Part shown: positions 34,645 to 44,573 of the stretch, in pieces
Layout: every line of letters starts with the position of its first letter
Position numbering within the stretch: the stretch's first letter is position 1
From: Aralia elata
Lineage: Eukaryota > Streptophyta > Magnoliopsida > Apiales > Araliaceae
Direction of reading: 5' to 3'
DNA length: 64,000 nt
Assembly: GCA_034770075.1 (NCBI GenBank)
Contig: CM068384.1
Coordinates: forward strand, 36,615,182 to 36,679,181
The notes under the pieces: model-generated
The model's database searches: none
The model's input: the letters and a program-made list of their open reading frames with translations, nothing else
What the model was told of the DNA's origin: nothing
Program-made: the position numbers and the translations under genes

Positions 34645-34849
34645 GCGCCGCAGCACTGGTCTCTAGTATAATATCAGCGTCGCAGCGCCAGTTCTTAGTA
34701 TAAAGGTGGCGCTGCAGCGCCAGTAGGCAGTTTGGCCTAGAAATGAGCATTTAAGTGTATGATTCTAAGAATGTTTATATAACCTTAATGAATGATGATC
34801 AAATATAAAATATGTTATAAGACTTAATAACACATTGTAATTACACAGT
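34645..34849 (+). repeat. 205-bp direct repeat, right copy, flanking element X
   Basis: By eye identical to 32103-32307. T LTR sequence resumes after it (TGATGATTATACG...). A normal insertion of this type would leave a 5-bp target duplication. Confidence 0.9.
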
Positions 34850-36225
34850 TGATGATTATACGTTATGAATTAGTAAGTTATATAAGATTTAAGCTTGATG
34901 TTCGTGAGGTTTAGTAATGTTGTTTAAGTGCTAAGCCTTATGTTATATGCGAAGAAAGGTTACAAGATTCGTGGTATGTGGTTAGTATAGTCAACTGAAG
35001 TTAAAGACTATAAACTTAACTAGGATAACTAAGTTAAGTGAAATGGAAGTTAAACCTGTAAACATAATTGTAATGTAACTAATTGGTGTGATGATTCTAA
35101 TGATATGTGTAGGATATTGGAGAACGTGAGTTGTAATTGATTAGCTAACGCACGAGGCAAGTTCCTTAACTCTACTTTTACATTGTGCAAGTTTCTTAAC
35201 CTTTGCTACTTATTTATTCAGCGAGGTTTCTTAATTTAATTCAATGCCCGTGTTCTTAAATAAGCTTTCTAGTTCTTCCAAAAGCATTACTTCGGCAAAT
35301 GATGTTTATCCAATTATGAATCATTGTGGCTCTATCACTTATTGAATCATGATTTGCTTATGTACCATTATACGAGATTATATTGTTATCAAACTCTTAA
35401 ATGGCTATCGAACCCTTTTTGATTCGACTAGTCCATAGTTGATGAACGTTCCAAAGATTCAGAATTTCTTTGAAGTTAATCCAAACCAAACTTCATTTGG
35501 TGCGGATCCTAATGTCAATGCTGAGATGAACAACCCTATTATAGGGGATTATATTATGCAATAGCGTTAAAATGTTTGTGCACAATACATTGTACAAAGG
35601 GCTGATCCCCCGGAGTGCGAGATGGATGGTCCATAGTCTATAAGACTGTTAAAGGTTACGGTAGAAATATTTGTTAACCTAGGACGTAGTTCGTAGTCTT
35701 GTAACCCTCAGATGTACTTTTGGTCTTGCTTTATAATCTTAATTCAAAAGCCGAGTTTCCTATTGAGTTATCAATTCTTGATTATCGTTGACTGATTTCA
35801 GGAAAGATTATATTATTTGATTGAAACTATTCATTGATTATTTCTATGTTATTATTGTTATTGTTACCCTGGTGGGCAATTATTTTGCTCACCCTTGCAT
35901 AAAATATTGCAACTAAGATTGAGAAGTCTGATGAGTAGTCCACGAGCAAGGGCAAGATGACCAATTAATGAAGAATAAATTACTTTTATTTGATAAAGCT
36001 TATGTAACGAGACTTATTTATTATTATTATTATGTTTTATTTTCGCAAATGATGTAATAAAGGTTAGATGACCTGATATTTTATTTGAGATGTAACCCTC
36101 TAATAGAATAATGGTTTATGAAGTTTATTATTATCATTTCTTATGGGTAGTTAGATGTGATTGTTTTGGACAGTGAGCACCATATCCGCAGAATTTAAGT
36201 TTCCAGATTTGGGGATGTCACAAGT

Positions 36226-36237
36226 TGGTATCAGAGC
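36226..36237 (+). other. Element T primer-binding site (tRNA-iMet)
   Basis: TGGTATCAGAGC three bases after the LTR end, the standard plant tRNA-iMet-complementary site. Confidence 0.9.
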
Positions 36238-36432
36238 CTCAGGTTATAAACCATAGGTGCGAGTACCTTAGGATATAACCTTAGAGAAATTAGTGGAGAT
36301 AATGAGGGGATGAACTCATAGAGAGTTTTAAGTGATGAGTATAATCTATTTTTACCATAAAAAAATGTTTAATTTAAAATACTAATTTAATTAAAATACT
36401 AAGTTAGAGATATTCATATGGTGAGTGAGTAG

Positions 36433-36756
36433 TTAATAGTTGTACCAAAGCTAATAGTCGAGGTAACAGCTAATAGTGAATCGGAGGAGGACCATGAGGA
36501 GATGAAGTCAGAGACGGAGTCCGAACAAGTATCTGCGGTGAGAGGTTTCTTCCAGATGTGGGCGCATATGAATAACTTAGAAACTCAGAACTCTGAGATG
36601 GTAAATAAGATACGAGAGTTGGAGGCGGAAGTTCGAGACCTCTAGATTAGTAACCAGTCGGTATAGACTTTTTGGGAGGAAGAAATTAGGAAGCGGTTAA
36701 GGACTGAAGATAAGGTGGAGGCCCTAAGGGAGGAGTTAGCGAGAAAGAAAGAGTAG
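36433..36756 (+). pseudogene. Small acidic coiled-coil-like ORF between primer site and gag of T
   Basis: A reading frame of about 107 codons with internal TAG stops after EVRDL and NQSV. It starts acidic (ESEEDHEEMKSETESEQ), then has heptad-like stretches (NLETQNSEMVNKIRELEAEV; EEEIRKRLRTEDKVEALREE) and ends at TAG 36754-36756. The composition is far from random for AT-rich leader and suggests a former ORF preceding gag. I do not recognise its family. It could be an extended gag N-terminus. Confidence 0.5.
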
Positions 36757-36993
36757 TCAAGTAGTTTAATGAAATAGTGATGTAAATATTTAAATTCCAA
36801 CTTTTATTTAAGTTATGAAATAAATGATGTAAATAACAATGATGCTATCTATGTTATATTTCAAAGCAGAAATGAATAAATATAAAGGTTTATTGGTTAT
36901 GTTACGTGTTATTTTAAAATGTTTAAGATAAGCTTAAATGTTTTGGTACGTGAATGAATAATGATCTAATAGCGCAAAATTTCAAACAGTAAG

Positions 36994-38052
36994 ATGCCGC
37001 CAAGAAGAAGACAACCACATTCACCAACCCCCGAAGAATCTTCTGATGGTAACGGTAAAGCTGACATTAATTCAATGCAGCAGTTTGTGAATCTATTACT
37101 GGGTGCACTTATGAATCAAGCTCCAACTCATGCCACAACTTTCAAAGACTTTAAAGTTGTAGGACCTCCAGAGTTTAGAGGGACTATCAATCCGATCGAA
37201 GCCCAAACGTGGATTATGGAAATGGAGAAGGTATTCGAAGTTGCTAAGGTGGCGGAGGATCAAAAGACTGATTTCGTTGCCTTCATATTAAAAGCAGAAG
37301 CAAGCTACTGGTGGCAGGCTAACAAATGTAAAGGTGGTCAAGGAGTGATTCTTTGGGAAAGGTTTAAAGAGATGTTTTTCGAAACATACTTTTCGCCTAG
37401 CACGCAGAGTCAAATGGAGGTTCAGTTTTTAGAACTCAAGTAGAGAACGATGACAGTATCAGAGTATGCTACAAGATTTAATGAGTTGACGAGGTTTGTG
37501 CCATATCAAGTCAACACTGACGAGAGGAAGGCGAGGAGGTTCGAACAGGGACTAAAGCCCTGGTTGTATAGTCGAGTCTCTATGTTCCAACTTAATTCGT
37601 TCGCAGCTGTGTTAGAAAAGGCAATTATAGCAGAAGGTGGAAGTGATGCCCTGACAAAGTACAACCAGGAGCAGAAGAAGAAAAAGAGTGAAAATGAGAA
37701 CAAAGCAGGTGGTAGCCATAGTGGCAATAGTCAGAAAAAGAAGTGGAATGACAGTATCACTGTTGGTAATCAGCAGGGAAATCAGAAGAAGAAGATTGAG
37801 GCTTGTGTTACCTACAGAAAGAATCACGTGGGAGTGTGCATGAAAGGAAAAAGGGTGTGTTATAACTGTGGTCAAGAGGGTCATATAGCGACAAATTGCC
37901 CTAGTCCGAAGAAAGGTGTGTGTTTCACCTGTGGATCAAAGGAGCATTTGGCTCGTGATTGTCCTAAGAAAGTAGCAGGAGGAGCAAGCGGAGGTAGGGA
38001 AAACAACAGCGGCGGCAATTTGACTATAACCGGACCAGCGCCATCAAATTGA
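36994..38052 (+). pseudogene. Element T gag with two zinc knuckles, one internal stop
   Basis: Starts MPPRRRQPHSPTPEES, with retrotransposon gag core FKVVGPPEFRGTINPIEAQTW, VAFILKAEASYWWQ and TVSEYATRFNELTRFVPY. A TAG at 37441-37443 separates LELK from RTMTVSEY; relatives have Gln there. Near the end are two CCHC knuckles, CYNCGQEGHIATNC and CFTCGSKEHLARDC, which would bind element RNA. Ends at TGA 38050-38052, with PR 21 bases on. Confidence 0.9.
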
Positions 38053-38073
38053 CCAACTGCCCGAACATTCAAC

Positions 38074-38400
38074 ATGACGGTGCAGGATGTTATGCAGTCA
38101 AAGGATGTAGTGTCAGGTATAATTCCGATTAATGATATTAATGCTTACGTATTATTTGATTCGGGTGCTACTTGTTCATTTATATCCGATGAATTTGCTA
38201 GAAAATTAGAATTGCTTCAAGAAGAATTAGATTACCCTTTGAACATAGAAATTACGAATAGGGAAGTGATTCCGGTTAGGTTTGTACACAAGAACTGTCG
38301 CGTAAATATTAAAGGTCATTTGATGACAGTGGACTTAATTCCGATTAAACGTGGGGAATTTGATGTTATTTTGGGAATGGATTAGTTATTTAGCCATGGG
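38074..38400 (+). pseudogene. Element T protease
   Basis: Aspartic protease with active site LFDSGATCSFISDEFARKL (about 38150-38205) and RGEFDVILGMD before a TAG at 38383-38385. The linker to RT (38401-38575) has further stops. Confidence 0.85.
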
Positions 38401-38575
38401 GCGATAATTGATTACCAAAAGAAGTGTAAACCTAATGACTCCAAAGAAGTTAAAGGTAGTATTCTTTGGTAGCATATCGCCTAGACAATCGAGTTGTCTG
38501 ACGATGATACAGGCCAGAATGTTGTTAAGATAAAGATGTGTAGGATATCTAGCCTACATAGTCGATACGCGAAAG

Positions 38576-39970
38576 ATGGGTGCGAAGTTAGAGGAAATAC
38601 CGGTCGTTAGAGATTTTACAGACGTGTTTCAAGACGATTTGCCAGGACTTCCGCCAGATAAGGAAATTAAGTTCGTAATCGATCTAACACTAGGGACTGC
38701 CCCTATATCAAAAGCCACGTACCGTATGGCTCCAGTGGAGATGAAGGAGTTGATGGTTCAACTGCAGGAATTATTGGATAAGAAGTATATTCAGCCGAGC
38801 GTAACACCGTGCGGAGCGCCGGTATTGTTTGTCAAGAAGAAAGATGGGTCAATGTGACTTTGTATTGATTATAGGGAGTTAAATAAGGTCACTATTAAGA
38901 ATAAGAATCCATTGCCAAGGATTGGCGATTTATTTGATCAGTTGAAAGGAATTAAGTACTTTTCAAAAATAGATTTGAGAAATGGGTATCATCAGTTGAA
39001 GGTGAGGAAGGAAGATATACCGAAGACGGCGTTCAGAACTCGGTATGGTCATTACGAGTTTCTAGTAATGTCCTTAGGTTTAACTAATGCACCTGCAGCG
39101 TTTATGGACTTAATGAATAGGGTGTTTAAGCCATTTTTGGACAAGTTTGTGGTGGTATTCATCGATGACATATTGGTATATTCTAAAACCCATGAAGAGC
39201 ATGTAGAACACTTGAGGGTGACGTTGGAGGTATTAAGAAGAGAGAAGTTGTATGTGAAGTTTTCAAAATGCAAATTTTGGTTGGAGCGTGTACAATTTCT
39301 TGGACATGTGATTGACAAGGACGGAATTTCGATAGATCCATCAAAGGTAGAAGCTGTGATAAATTGGGATCAGCCGAAGACACCGTCAGATGTAAGGAGT
39401 TTCTTAGCATTGGCAGGATATTATAGACGATTTATTCAAGATTTCTCCAAGATAGCCACTCCGTTGACTAACTTGACAAAGAAAGTAGTTAAGTTCGTTT
39501 GGACGGAGAAATGCGAAGAAAGTTTTCAAGAATTGAAGAAGAGGTTAAGTATGGCACCTGTGTTGTCTTTGCCAGATAATACAGGGAATTTTGTGGTGTA
39601 TAGTGACGCATCGCATAAGGGACTAGGATGTGTGCTTATGCAAAACGGCAAGGTCATTGCATATGCATCGCGACAGTTAAAGGACTATGAAAAAAGATAT
39701 TCGACCCAAGATATGGAGTTAGTTGCAGTAGTATTTGCTTTGAAGATTTGGAGGCACTATCTCTATGGGGAAAAATGTGAGATATACATGGACCATAAAA
39801 GTCTGAAGTATATTTTCACACAAAAAGATTTAAATATGCGTTAGAGGTGATGATTGGAATTGATCAAGGACTATGACTGTGAAATTCTATACCATCCAGG
39901 GAATGATAATGTGGTTATCGATGCCTTAAGCAGAAAAGGTTGGGAGAAGTTGTCGTTGTTAACTGCTTAG
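38576..39970 (+). pseudogene. Element T reverse transcriptase and RNase H
   Basis: Motifs: GLPPDKEIKFVIDL, APYRMAPVEMKEL-like start, PCGAPVLFVKKKDGSM then TGA at 38855-38857 (CGA Arg in relatives), CIDYRELNKVTIKN, LPRIGDLFDQL, FSKIDLRNGYHQL, catalytic FIDDILVYS, KCKFWLERVQFLGHVI, RNase H YSDASHKGLGCVLMQ, STQDMELVAVVFALKIWRHYL, DHKSLKYIF. A TAG at 39842-39844 precedes the DALSRKG-like end of RNase H (about 39920-39940). Order and motifs are those of chromoviruses. Confidence 0.9.
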
Positions 39971-39988
39971 GAGAAGCTCATATCAAAA

Positions 39989-40691
39989 ATGGCGAAGTTA
40001 GAGATAGAGGTGACATATCCAAGGGAATCGGACGAAAAATTATTCCAAATGGAGACCCGTCCAACCTTAGTGGATAAAGTGAAGAAAGCACAACTCCAGG
40101 ATGAGGAGTGTGAGAGAGTAAGGAAGCGAGTATCTGAAGGGGAGGAACTGAAATTTAAAGTCGATGTCGAAGGATTGTTAAGATTCGAAGGAAGAGTCTG
40201 GGTTCCGCTAGTACCGGAAGTCAGAGAGGAATTATTGAATGAAGCTCATAACTCGAGATATTCAATTCACCCAGGGAGTATAAAAATGTACCATGATCTT
40301 CGACAACATTTCTGGTGGCCAAATATAAAAAAGGAGGTTGCCGAATGTTTTGCAAAGTGATTAACATGCCAAAAAGTCAAAACAGAGCATCAAAGACCAA
40401 GTAGGTTGTTGCAACCGTTGGAAATACTAGAATGAAAATGGGAGCATATCATGATAGATTTCGTGGTAGGTCTTCCAACTACTCAAAAGGGTTATGACGT
40501 GATATGGGTTATCGTGGACCGACTGACAAAATCAGCACATTTCTTGTCGACCAAGATTAGATTTAATTTAGATCAATTGGCAAAATTGTATGTTAAGGAG
40601 ATTGTTTCAAGGCACGGTGTTCCAGAGTCAATTGTGTCAGACCGAGATCCGCGTTTCACATCTAATGGCCAGAGCGAAATGGATTCACGAC
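39989..40691 (+). pseudogene. Element T integrase, truncated
   Basis: Zinc region: EAHNSRYSIHPGSIKMYHDL and HFWWPNIKKEVAECFAK, then TGA where the next Cys is expected, LTCQKVK. A second TGA (LEWKWE in relatives) at 40433-40435, then core MIDFVVGLPTTQKGYD, VIVDRLTKSAHFL and SIVSDRDPRFTS. It then jumps directly to NGQSE, a motif normally about 40 residues downstream, and ends at the deletion junction with the LTR (40692). The catalytic Glu region and chromodomain are missing. Confidence 0.88.
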
Positions 40692-41266
40692 CTGTTAAAG
40701 GTTATGGTAGAAATACTTGTTAACCTAGGACATAGTTCTTGGTCTTGTGACCCTCAGATGTACTTTTGGTCTTGCTTTCTAATCTTGATTCAAAAGCCAA
40801 GTTTCCTATTGAGTTATCAGTTCTTGATTATCGTTGACTGATTTCAGGAAATATTATATTATTCACTTGAAATCTATTCATTAATTATTTCTATGTTATT
40901 ATTGTTATTGTTACCCTGGTGGGCAATTGTTTTGCTCACCCTTGCATAAAACATTGCAGTTAAGATTCAAAAGTCTGATGAGCCATCCACGAGCAAGGGC
41001 AAGATGAATAATTAATAAAGAATAATTTACTTTTATTTGATAAAGCTTATGTAACGAGACTTATTTATTATTATTATATTTTATTTCCGAAAATGATGTA
41101 ATAAAGGTTAGATGACCTGGGATTTTATTTGAGATGTAACCCTCTAATGGAATGATGGTTGATGAAGTTTATTATTATCCTTTCTTATGGGTAGTTATAT
41201 GTGATTGTTTTGGACAGTGAGCACCATATTCGCAGGATTTAAGTACCCGGATTTGGGGATGTCACA
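40692..41266 (+). repeat. Element T 3' LTR, last 575 bp only
   Basis: From CTGTTAAAGGTTA it aligns with 35646-36222 of the 5' LTR and ends GGGGATGTCACA. The first four-fifths of the LTR are deleted; the junction lies at a short match (GTTAAAGG). The TSD AGATG follows at 41267-41271. Confidence 0.88.
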
Positions 41267-41319
41267 AGATGAGGACGCGAATAACTATCATTTAACAGGA
41301 AAGTCCTTTTGTCTTGCTT

Positions 41320-41360
41320 ACATTGAGGACAATGTCTGTTTTAAGTTTGGGGGTATTTAG
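41320..41360 (+). other. Element D hairpin (loop AGGA) followed by internal polypurine tract
   Basis: Perfect stem ACATTG/CAATGT around AGGA at 41320-41335, then AAGTTTGGGGGTATT at 41343-41357. It lies after the lost INT region, about 1 kb from the 3' LTR. E has the same module at 44979-45000 with a nine-pair stem and loop GGGA. It could be a second plus-strand priming site or an RNA signal. Confidence 0.6.
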
Positions 41361-41736
41361 TCATATTTGGTAATTACTTGGGCAATGATTTGGTTGTAAT
41401 TGATTTTGGCCAATGATAAATATGTGTTTAGTTAGTTTTTAACTCTTTTGGAGGATTGATGAATGTGCATAGTCTATATTTTAATTATTAGTTAGTTTTT
41501 ACACTGTTTGTGATCCTTGTACACTTTTAAACACATATCCATCTGTAAAAAATTTAAATGCTTTTGTGGAGATATCATTTAAACTCTAGAAAACTTATTT
41601 GAGTATCATTTGAAGCGAAATTTAGGCACCCACATAAGTTTGGGGAAAATTTTGGATTATCTAGTATCTTGGATTATTTGAAAAAAAAAATTAAAATTGA
41701 ACTTTCACCTTCCTGAGTAGAAAGAATGAATCATGT

Positions 41737-41887
41737 GGTGAGTTGAGATGAAGCGTAAAACGCACTCACTCATAAACACATGAAGCGAGATGGAGCTTAA
41801 AACACACTCATTCAATGAAAAGTGAGAGGGAGTGTAAAACGCACTTACTTAGAAGCATAGGTGAGATGGAGCATAAAATGTACTCAC
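41737..41887 (+). repeat. Element D 3' hairpin array (four units)
   Basis: Units at about 41737, 41780, 41820 and 41859 share GAGATGGAGCGTAAAACGCACTCAC-type sequence. Inner stems: GCGT-AAA-ACGC, GCTT-AAA-ACAC (weak), GTGT-AAA-ACGC, GCAT-AAA-ATGT. Outer stems such as GTGAG/CTCAC bracket them. Counterpart in E at 44411-44573 (opposite strand). The rest of 41361-42321 is AT-rich with no conserved ORF. Confidence 0.75.
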
Positions 41888-42321
41888 AAAAAACTCAAAA
41901 TAAGAATGTTTTTGAACTACTTGGGAAGGTGTAAAAATGTTAATAATGATCCAAGAATGCTTATTTGTTTGAAAAAATATCCTGTTGATCCTCTAAATTA
42001 TGTGTTGTTTTTATTAGCGGATATTGATGTGAAAAGTGAGCTTCTAGAATTGATATTGAAAATCTTTTATGAAGTGTTTGATTTTAACAGCTTATATGAG
42101 CTATAATTAGTTTGAACAGTTGGACACACACACAATTAAAGGATCATGAATAGATGTGGAACTAGCGAATGTGTCAAAATTTTAGAAATGACATTGTTTT
42201 GAGATTTTCTTTGAGTTATCATTTGTTGTAACCATTGAGGACATTGTTCAACTTCATATTGATTCATTGCTTGAGTAATTGATTTGTAGGGAATCATCTT
42301 TCTAAGTTTTGTTCTTAATGT

Positions 42322-42361
42322 TTTGCTTGAGGACAAGCAAATATTCAAGTTTAGGGGTATT
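42322..42361 (+). other. Element D hairpin (loop AGGA) and polypurine tract at the 3' LTR
   Basis: Perfect eight-pair stem TTTGCTTG/CAAGCAAA around AGGA (42322-42341), then CAAGTTTAGGGGTATT directly before the LTR start TGATAAGTG at 42362. The polypurine tract would prime plus-strand DNA synthesis. The equivalent place in E has a stem of wholly different sequence with the same loop (44075-44094). Confidence 0.75.
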
Positions 42362-42684
42362 TGATAAGTGAGTTTAATACCTACGAATCTGGTATTCTTT
42401 ATCTTGAAATATTACTTATTCTTGGGTGTTCTCATGTTACTTTTGATATGTTTATGTTTATTTTGTAGGAAAGGCTAAGGAGGGGCAAAAATGGACAATT
42501 GGAATTGAAAAGAGATCAAAGCTTGGAGTTATCATGTTTGAATTTTCAGCTTGCCATTTGAAACCCAATTTCGACCTTGATCCAGCTAGAATCTCTCAAT
42601 TTATAAAACATGAAAGTTGTAGATCTACTTCTTACCTCTCCAGAACATATTGAATCGTCCCAATCGGAGCTCAGATGAGAGAGT
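42362..42684 (+). repeat. Element D 3' LTR, first part (interrupted by E)
   Basis: Begins TGATAAGTGAGTTTAATACC, similar to the start of the A LTR. Interrupted at 42684 by E; AGAGT at 42680-42684 is the target duplication. Continues at 59232. Confidence 0.85.
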
Positions 42685-43546
42685 TGGGAGCTGTCGTTTT
42701 ACACTCCAAAATTAATACCTTACTAACACTCTACTAGCACAAAACTTAGTATAATGACAAGCAAGGATCGATCCCACAGAGAAGTGATTTAGTCTTTTAC
42801 TTATTCTGATATTCCTATTATTTCTATTAATGGGGGTTTTGAGTATGTTTCGCTAACCTAACACAGTAATTAAAGATGATCAATGAATAAAAAGCTTCAG
42901 TTCTTCAGTTCAGTATCACCTCATCACAATCATGGAAAAGTCAAGTTTGATAATATTTACCCTTCAATGAGATTAATAACCCTAGATAACCGCAATCGCT
43001 AATTATCCGAAATTCTCCTTATGTGTAAATCTAATATGACAATCGCCTCAAAAGACTCTAACTATTATATAACCTAGAACTATCAGTCTAGATTTAATAT
43101 AACAGCAGCATGAAGAATTAGAGAATTAGGTTATTCCAAGCAACAATTACACAATCAGGAATTATTTAACTTGCTTTCTAATAATCTTAATAATATTCAA
43201 AAGCTTGTCCACACTCAAATACTATAAATCGCTACCTACGATCAGATATAATATCGTTTACTTAATACTATATCTTAATCTAGCAGATGATATTAATCAA
43301 ATTAATTCAATTGGCCAAATCAAATTAAAAGATTAAATAACACATAATCAGTTAAAACAGATTATCAGAATAAATCTCATGCAAGAAGGAATAAATAAAT
43401 AAAACCTGATTAAACCATTAATTATGAAAAAGGTTCAACATCCCTTAGAACTGAAAGTAAGAGTCTAGCCTGACATGCCTTCAATCTTCTCCAATTAAGG
43501 TTACAATTGTAGTTGTCAAGATCCCCCTATAATAAATTAAAAACAT

Positions 43547-43656
43547 CTATTTATAGTCCTAACATAATATCCTAAGTCTCTAAGAATTAAGAATCCAATC
43601 TGAATTAGAAATCATCAAAAATTACAAAAAGTCAAAGCTGGTCAAACTTGGTCAAC
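43547..43656 (-). promoter_or_regulatory. Element E LTR promoter: TATA box with W-box cluster
   Basis: CTATAAATAG at 43556-43547 on the minus strand. Upstream, 43656-43627 holds three TTGAC cores (TTGACCAAG, TTTGACCAGC, TTTGACTTTT). The same set is in LTR 2 (TATA 51516-51507) and LTR 3 (TATA 58727-58718). The pair TTGACCAGCTTTGACTTTT is shared with the A LTR. Confidence 0.65.
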
Positions 43657-43666
43657 GCCGCCTTTA

Positions 43667-43877
43667 TCGCCGGGGCGAGGATTTATGCCTGAGTTTTCTC
43701 GCCGGGGCGAACTCCCGCCGGGGCGAGGATTTTTGCACTGAGTTTCTCGCCGGGGCGAGAACCTCCAGAATAATGTTGGGCCGGGGCGAGCTCTGGATCA
43801 GCTGGGGCGAAGACGAGCAGAAGGTTTCTCGCCGGGGCGAGAAACTCCAGTACAAAGTTCTCGCCGGGGCGAGAACC
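43667..43877. repeat. GC-rich inverted-repeat array in E LTR 1 (eight units)
   Basis: Units of TTCTCGCCGGGGCGAGAA at about 43667, 43698, 43714, 43747, 43779 (partial), 43799 (degenerate), 43827 and 43859. The full unit is an eight-pair inverted repeat around CGGG. Repeated in LTR 2 (51627-51837) and LTR 3 (58838-59048) with a few changes. It lies about 110 bp upstream of the TATA box. Confidence 0.88.
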
Positions 43878-44055
43878 CTAAATTTTCCAACTTTTCAACT
43901 TTTCTCGTTTTGGCTCCGATTTTCCATCTTTTTCCACTTTTGACCCTGAATCCTCCTGAAATCAATAAACAACCTAATAAGTGCATATACACAATAAAAC
44001 ATGCAATAAACTAAATATAAAGGAATGAAAATAAATGAGTATTATGCACTTATCA

Positions 44056-44094
44056 AATTCCCCCACACTTAGTCTTTACACGTCCTCGTGTAAA
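44056..44094 (-). other. Element E polypurine tract and hairpin (loop AGGA), first body
   Basis: The minus strand has GTGTGGGGGAATT directly before the LTR start. Upstream of it is a perfect hairpin TTTACACG-AGGA-CGTGTAAA (44094-44075). The second body has the same at 52016-52054. Confidence 0.78.
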
Positions 44095-44410
44095 CTAAAA
44101 CAAAAGTTATATTGAAATCATTTGAATTCTATTCAACCAAACTCCCAAAGGTTCAAATTCAATTAGCATCCATGAATACTAACACCAATCAACAGAAATT
44201 CGATCAATACCTCATCAATCAACTCATAACAATAATCTCATCATTCCCCACTGAACATCTCTAAATCAAATTGAAACCACATAAGCCTCTCCTATGAGTA
44301 ACACAAATACTCAACTCAGGTCATATGGAATAACAACAACCGTGCACACTGATTCAAAACCAGAACATGTTTGTTTCCCTTTTCTTTCTGCTATCCATTT
44401 TTTTTCATTC

Positions 44411-44573
44411 AGGTGAATGCATTTTATGCTCCACTCCACCTCTTCTCATTCTTTTCTTAAGTGAGGGCATTTTATGCTCCATCTCACTTTTCTTCTCAAC
44501 AACGAGTGCGTTTTACGCTCCATCTCGTTGCATGTGTTTATGGGTGAGTGCGTTTTACGCTCCATCTCAACCC
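44411..44573 (-). repeat. Element E 3' hairpin array, first body (four units)
   Basis: Plus-strand units at 44411-44441, 44459-44489, 44500-44530 and 44542-44573. Each has a conserved inner part (GAGTGCGTTTTACGCTCCAT or with GCATTTTATGC) and a different outer stem: AGGTG/CACCT, AAGTGAG/CTCACTT, CAACGAG/CTCGTTG, GGGTGAG/CTCAACCC. Inner stems alternate GCGT/ACGC and GCAT/ATGC, preserving pairing. Second-body copy at 52371-52533. The 120-codon ORF across the array is not a credible gene. Confidence 0.8.

Larger units (their letters stand above)
30839..36222 (+). repeat. Element T 5' LTR (contains element X and a duplication)
   Basis: Begins TGTAACGAATG and ends GGGGATGTCACA; without X and one 205-bp repeat it is about 2842 bp. 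The last 577 bp (35646-36222) match the partial 3' LTR. Solo LTR F is of the same family (TGTAACGATCG ... GGGGGTGTCACA). GA-rich sequence at 31355-31400 and near-repeats of GCAAGTTTCTTAAC around 35155-35235 also have counterparts in F. Confidence 0.85.
30839..41266 (+). mobile_element. Element T: Tekay/Del-like chromovirus (Ty3/gypsy), internally deleted
   Basis: 5' LTR (30839-36222, enlarged by X), tRNA-iMet primer site, a small coiled-coil-like ORF, gag with two zinc knuckles, PR, RT-RH, partial INT and the last 575 bp of the 3' LTR. TSD AGATG flanks it inside D. No chromodomain is left because the INT C-terminus and most of the 3' LTR were deleted at about 40692. The RT and INT resemble the Tekay/Del chromovirus lineage; this is from memory of the family. 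Confidence 0.88.
42685..44055 (-). repeat. Element E LTR 1 (3' LTR of the array)
   Basis: 1371 bp, TGATAAGTGCATAATAC at 44055 to AGCTCCCA at 42685 on the minus strand. Same length as LTR 2, with only scattered single-base differences (gcaaggatcg here, gcaagtatcg in LTR 2). It contains a GC array (43667-43877), a W-box cluster (43656-43627) and a TATA box (43556-43547). Confidence 0.93.

Noticed and set aside
32103..34849. Reading the 205-bp repeats as a very long target-site duplication
   Set aside because: Integrases of this type make about 5-bp duplications, and X ends inside primer-site sequence on the left, so recombination is more likely.
43667..43877. CRISPR-like look (regular short repeats with spacers)
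   Set aside because: This is plant LTR DNA. Units are variable, spacers are short and identical between LTR copies, and no cas genes exist.
43664..43992. ORFs with SPRRE-type repeats across E LTRs
   Set aside because: They are translations of the GC inverted-repeat array in U3; recurrence in three LTRs reflects duplication.
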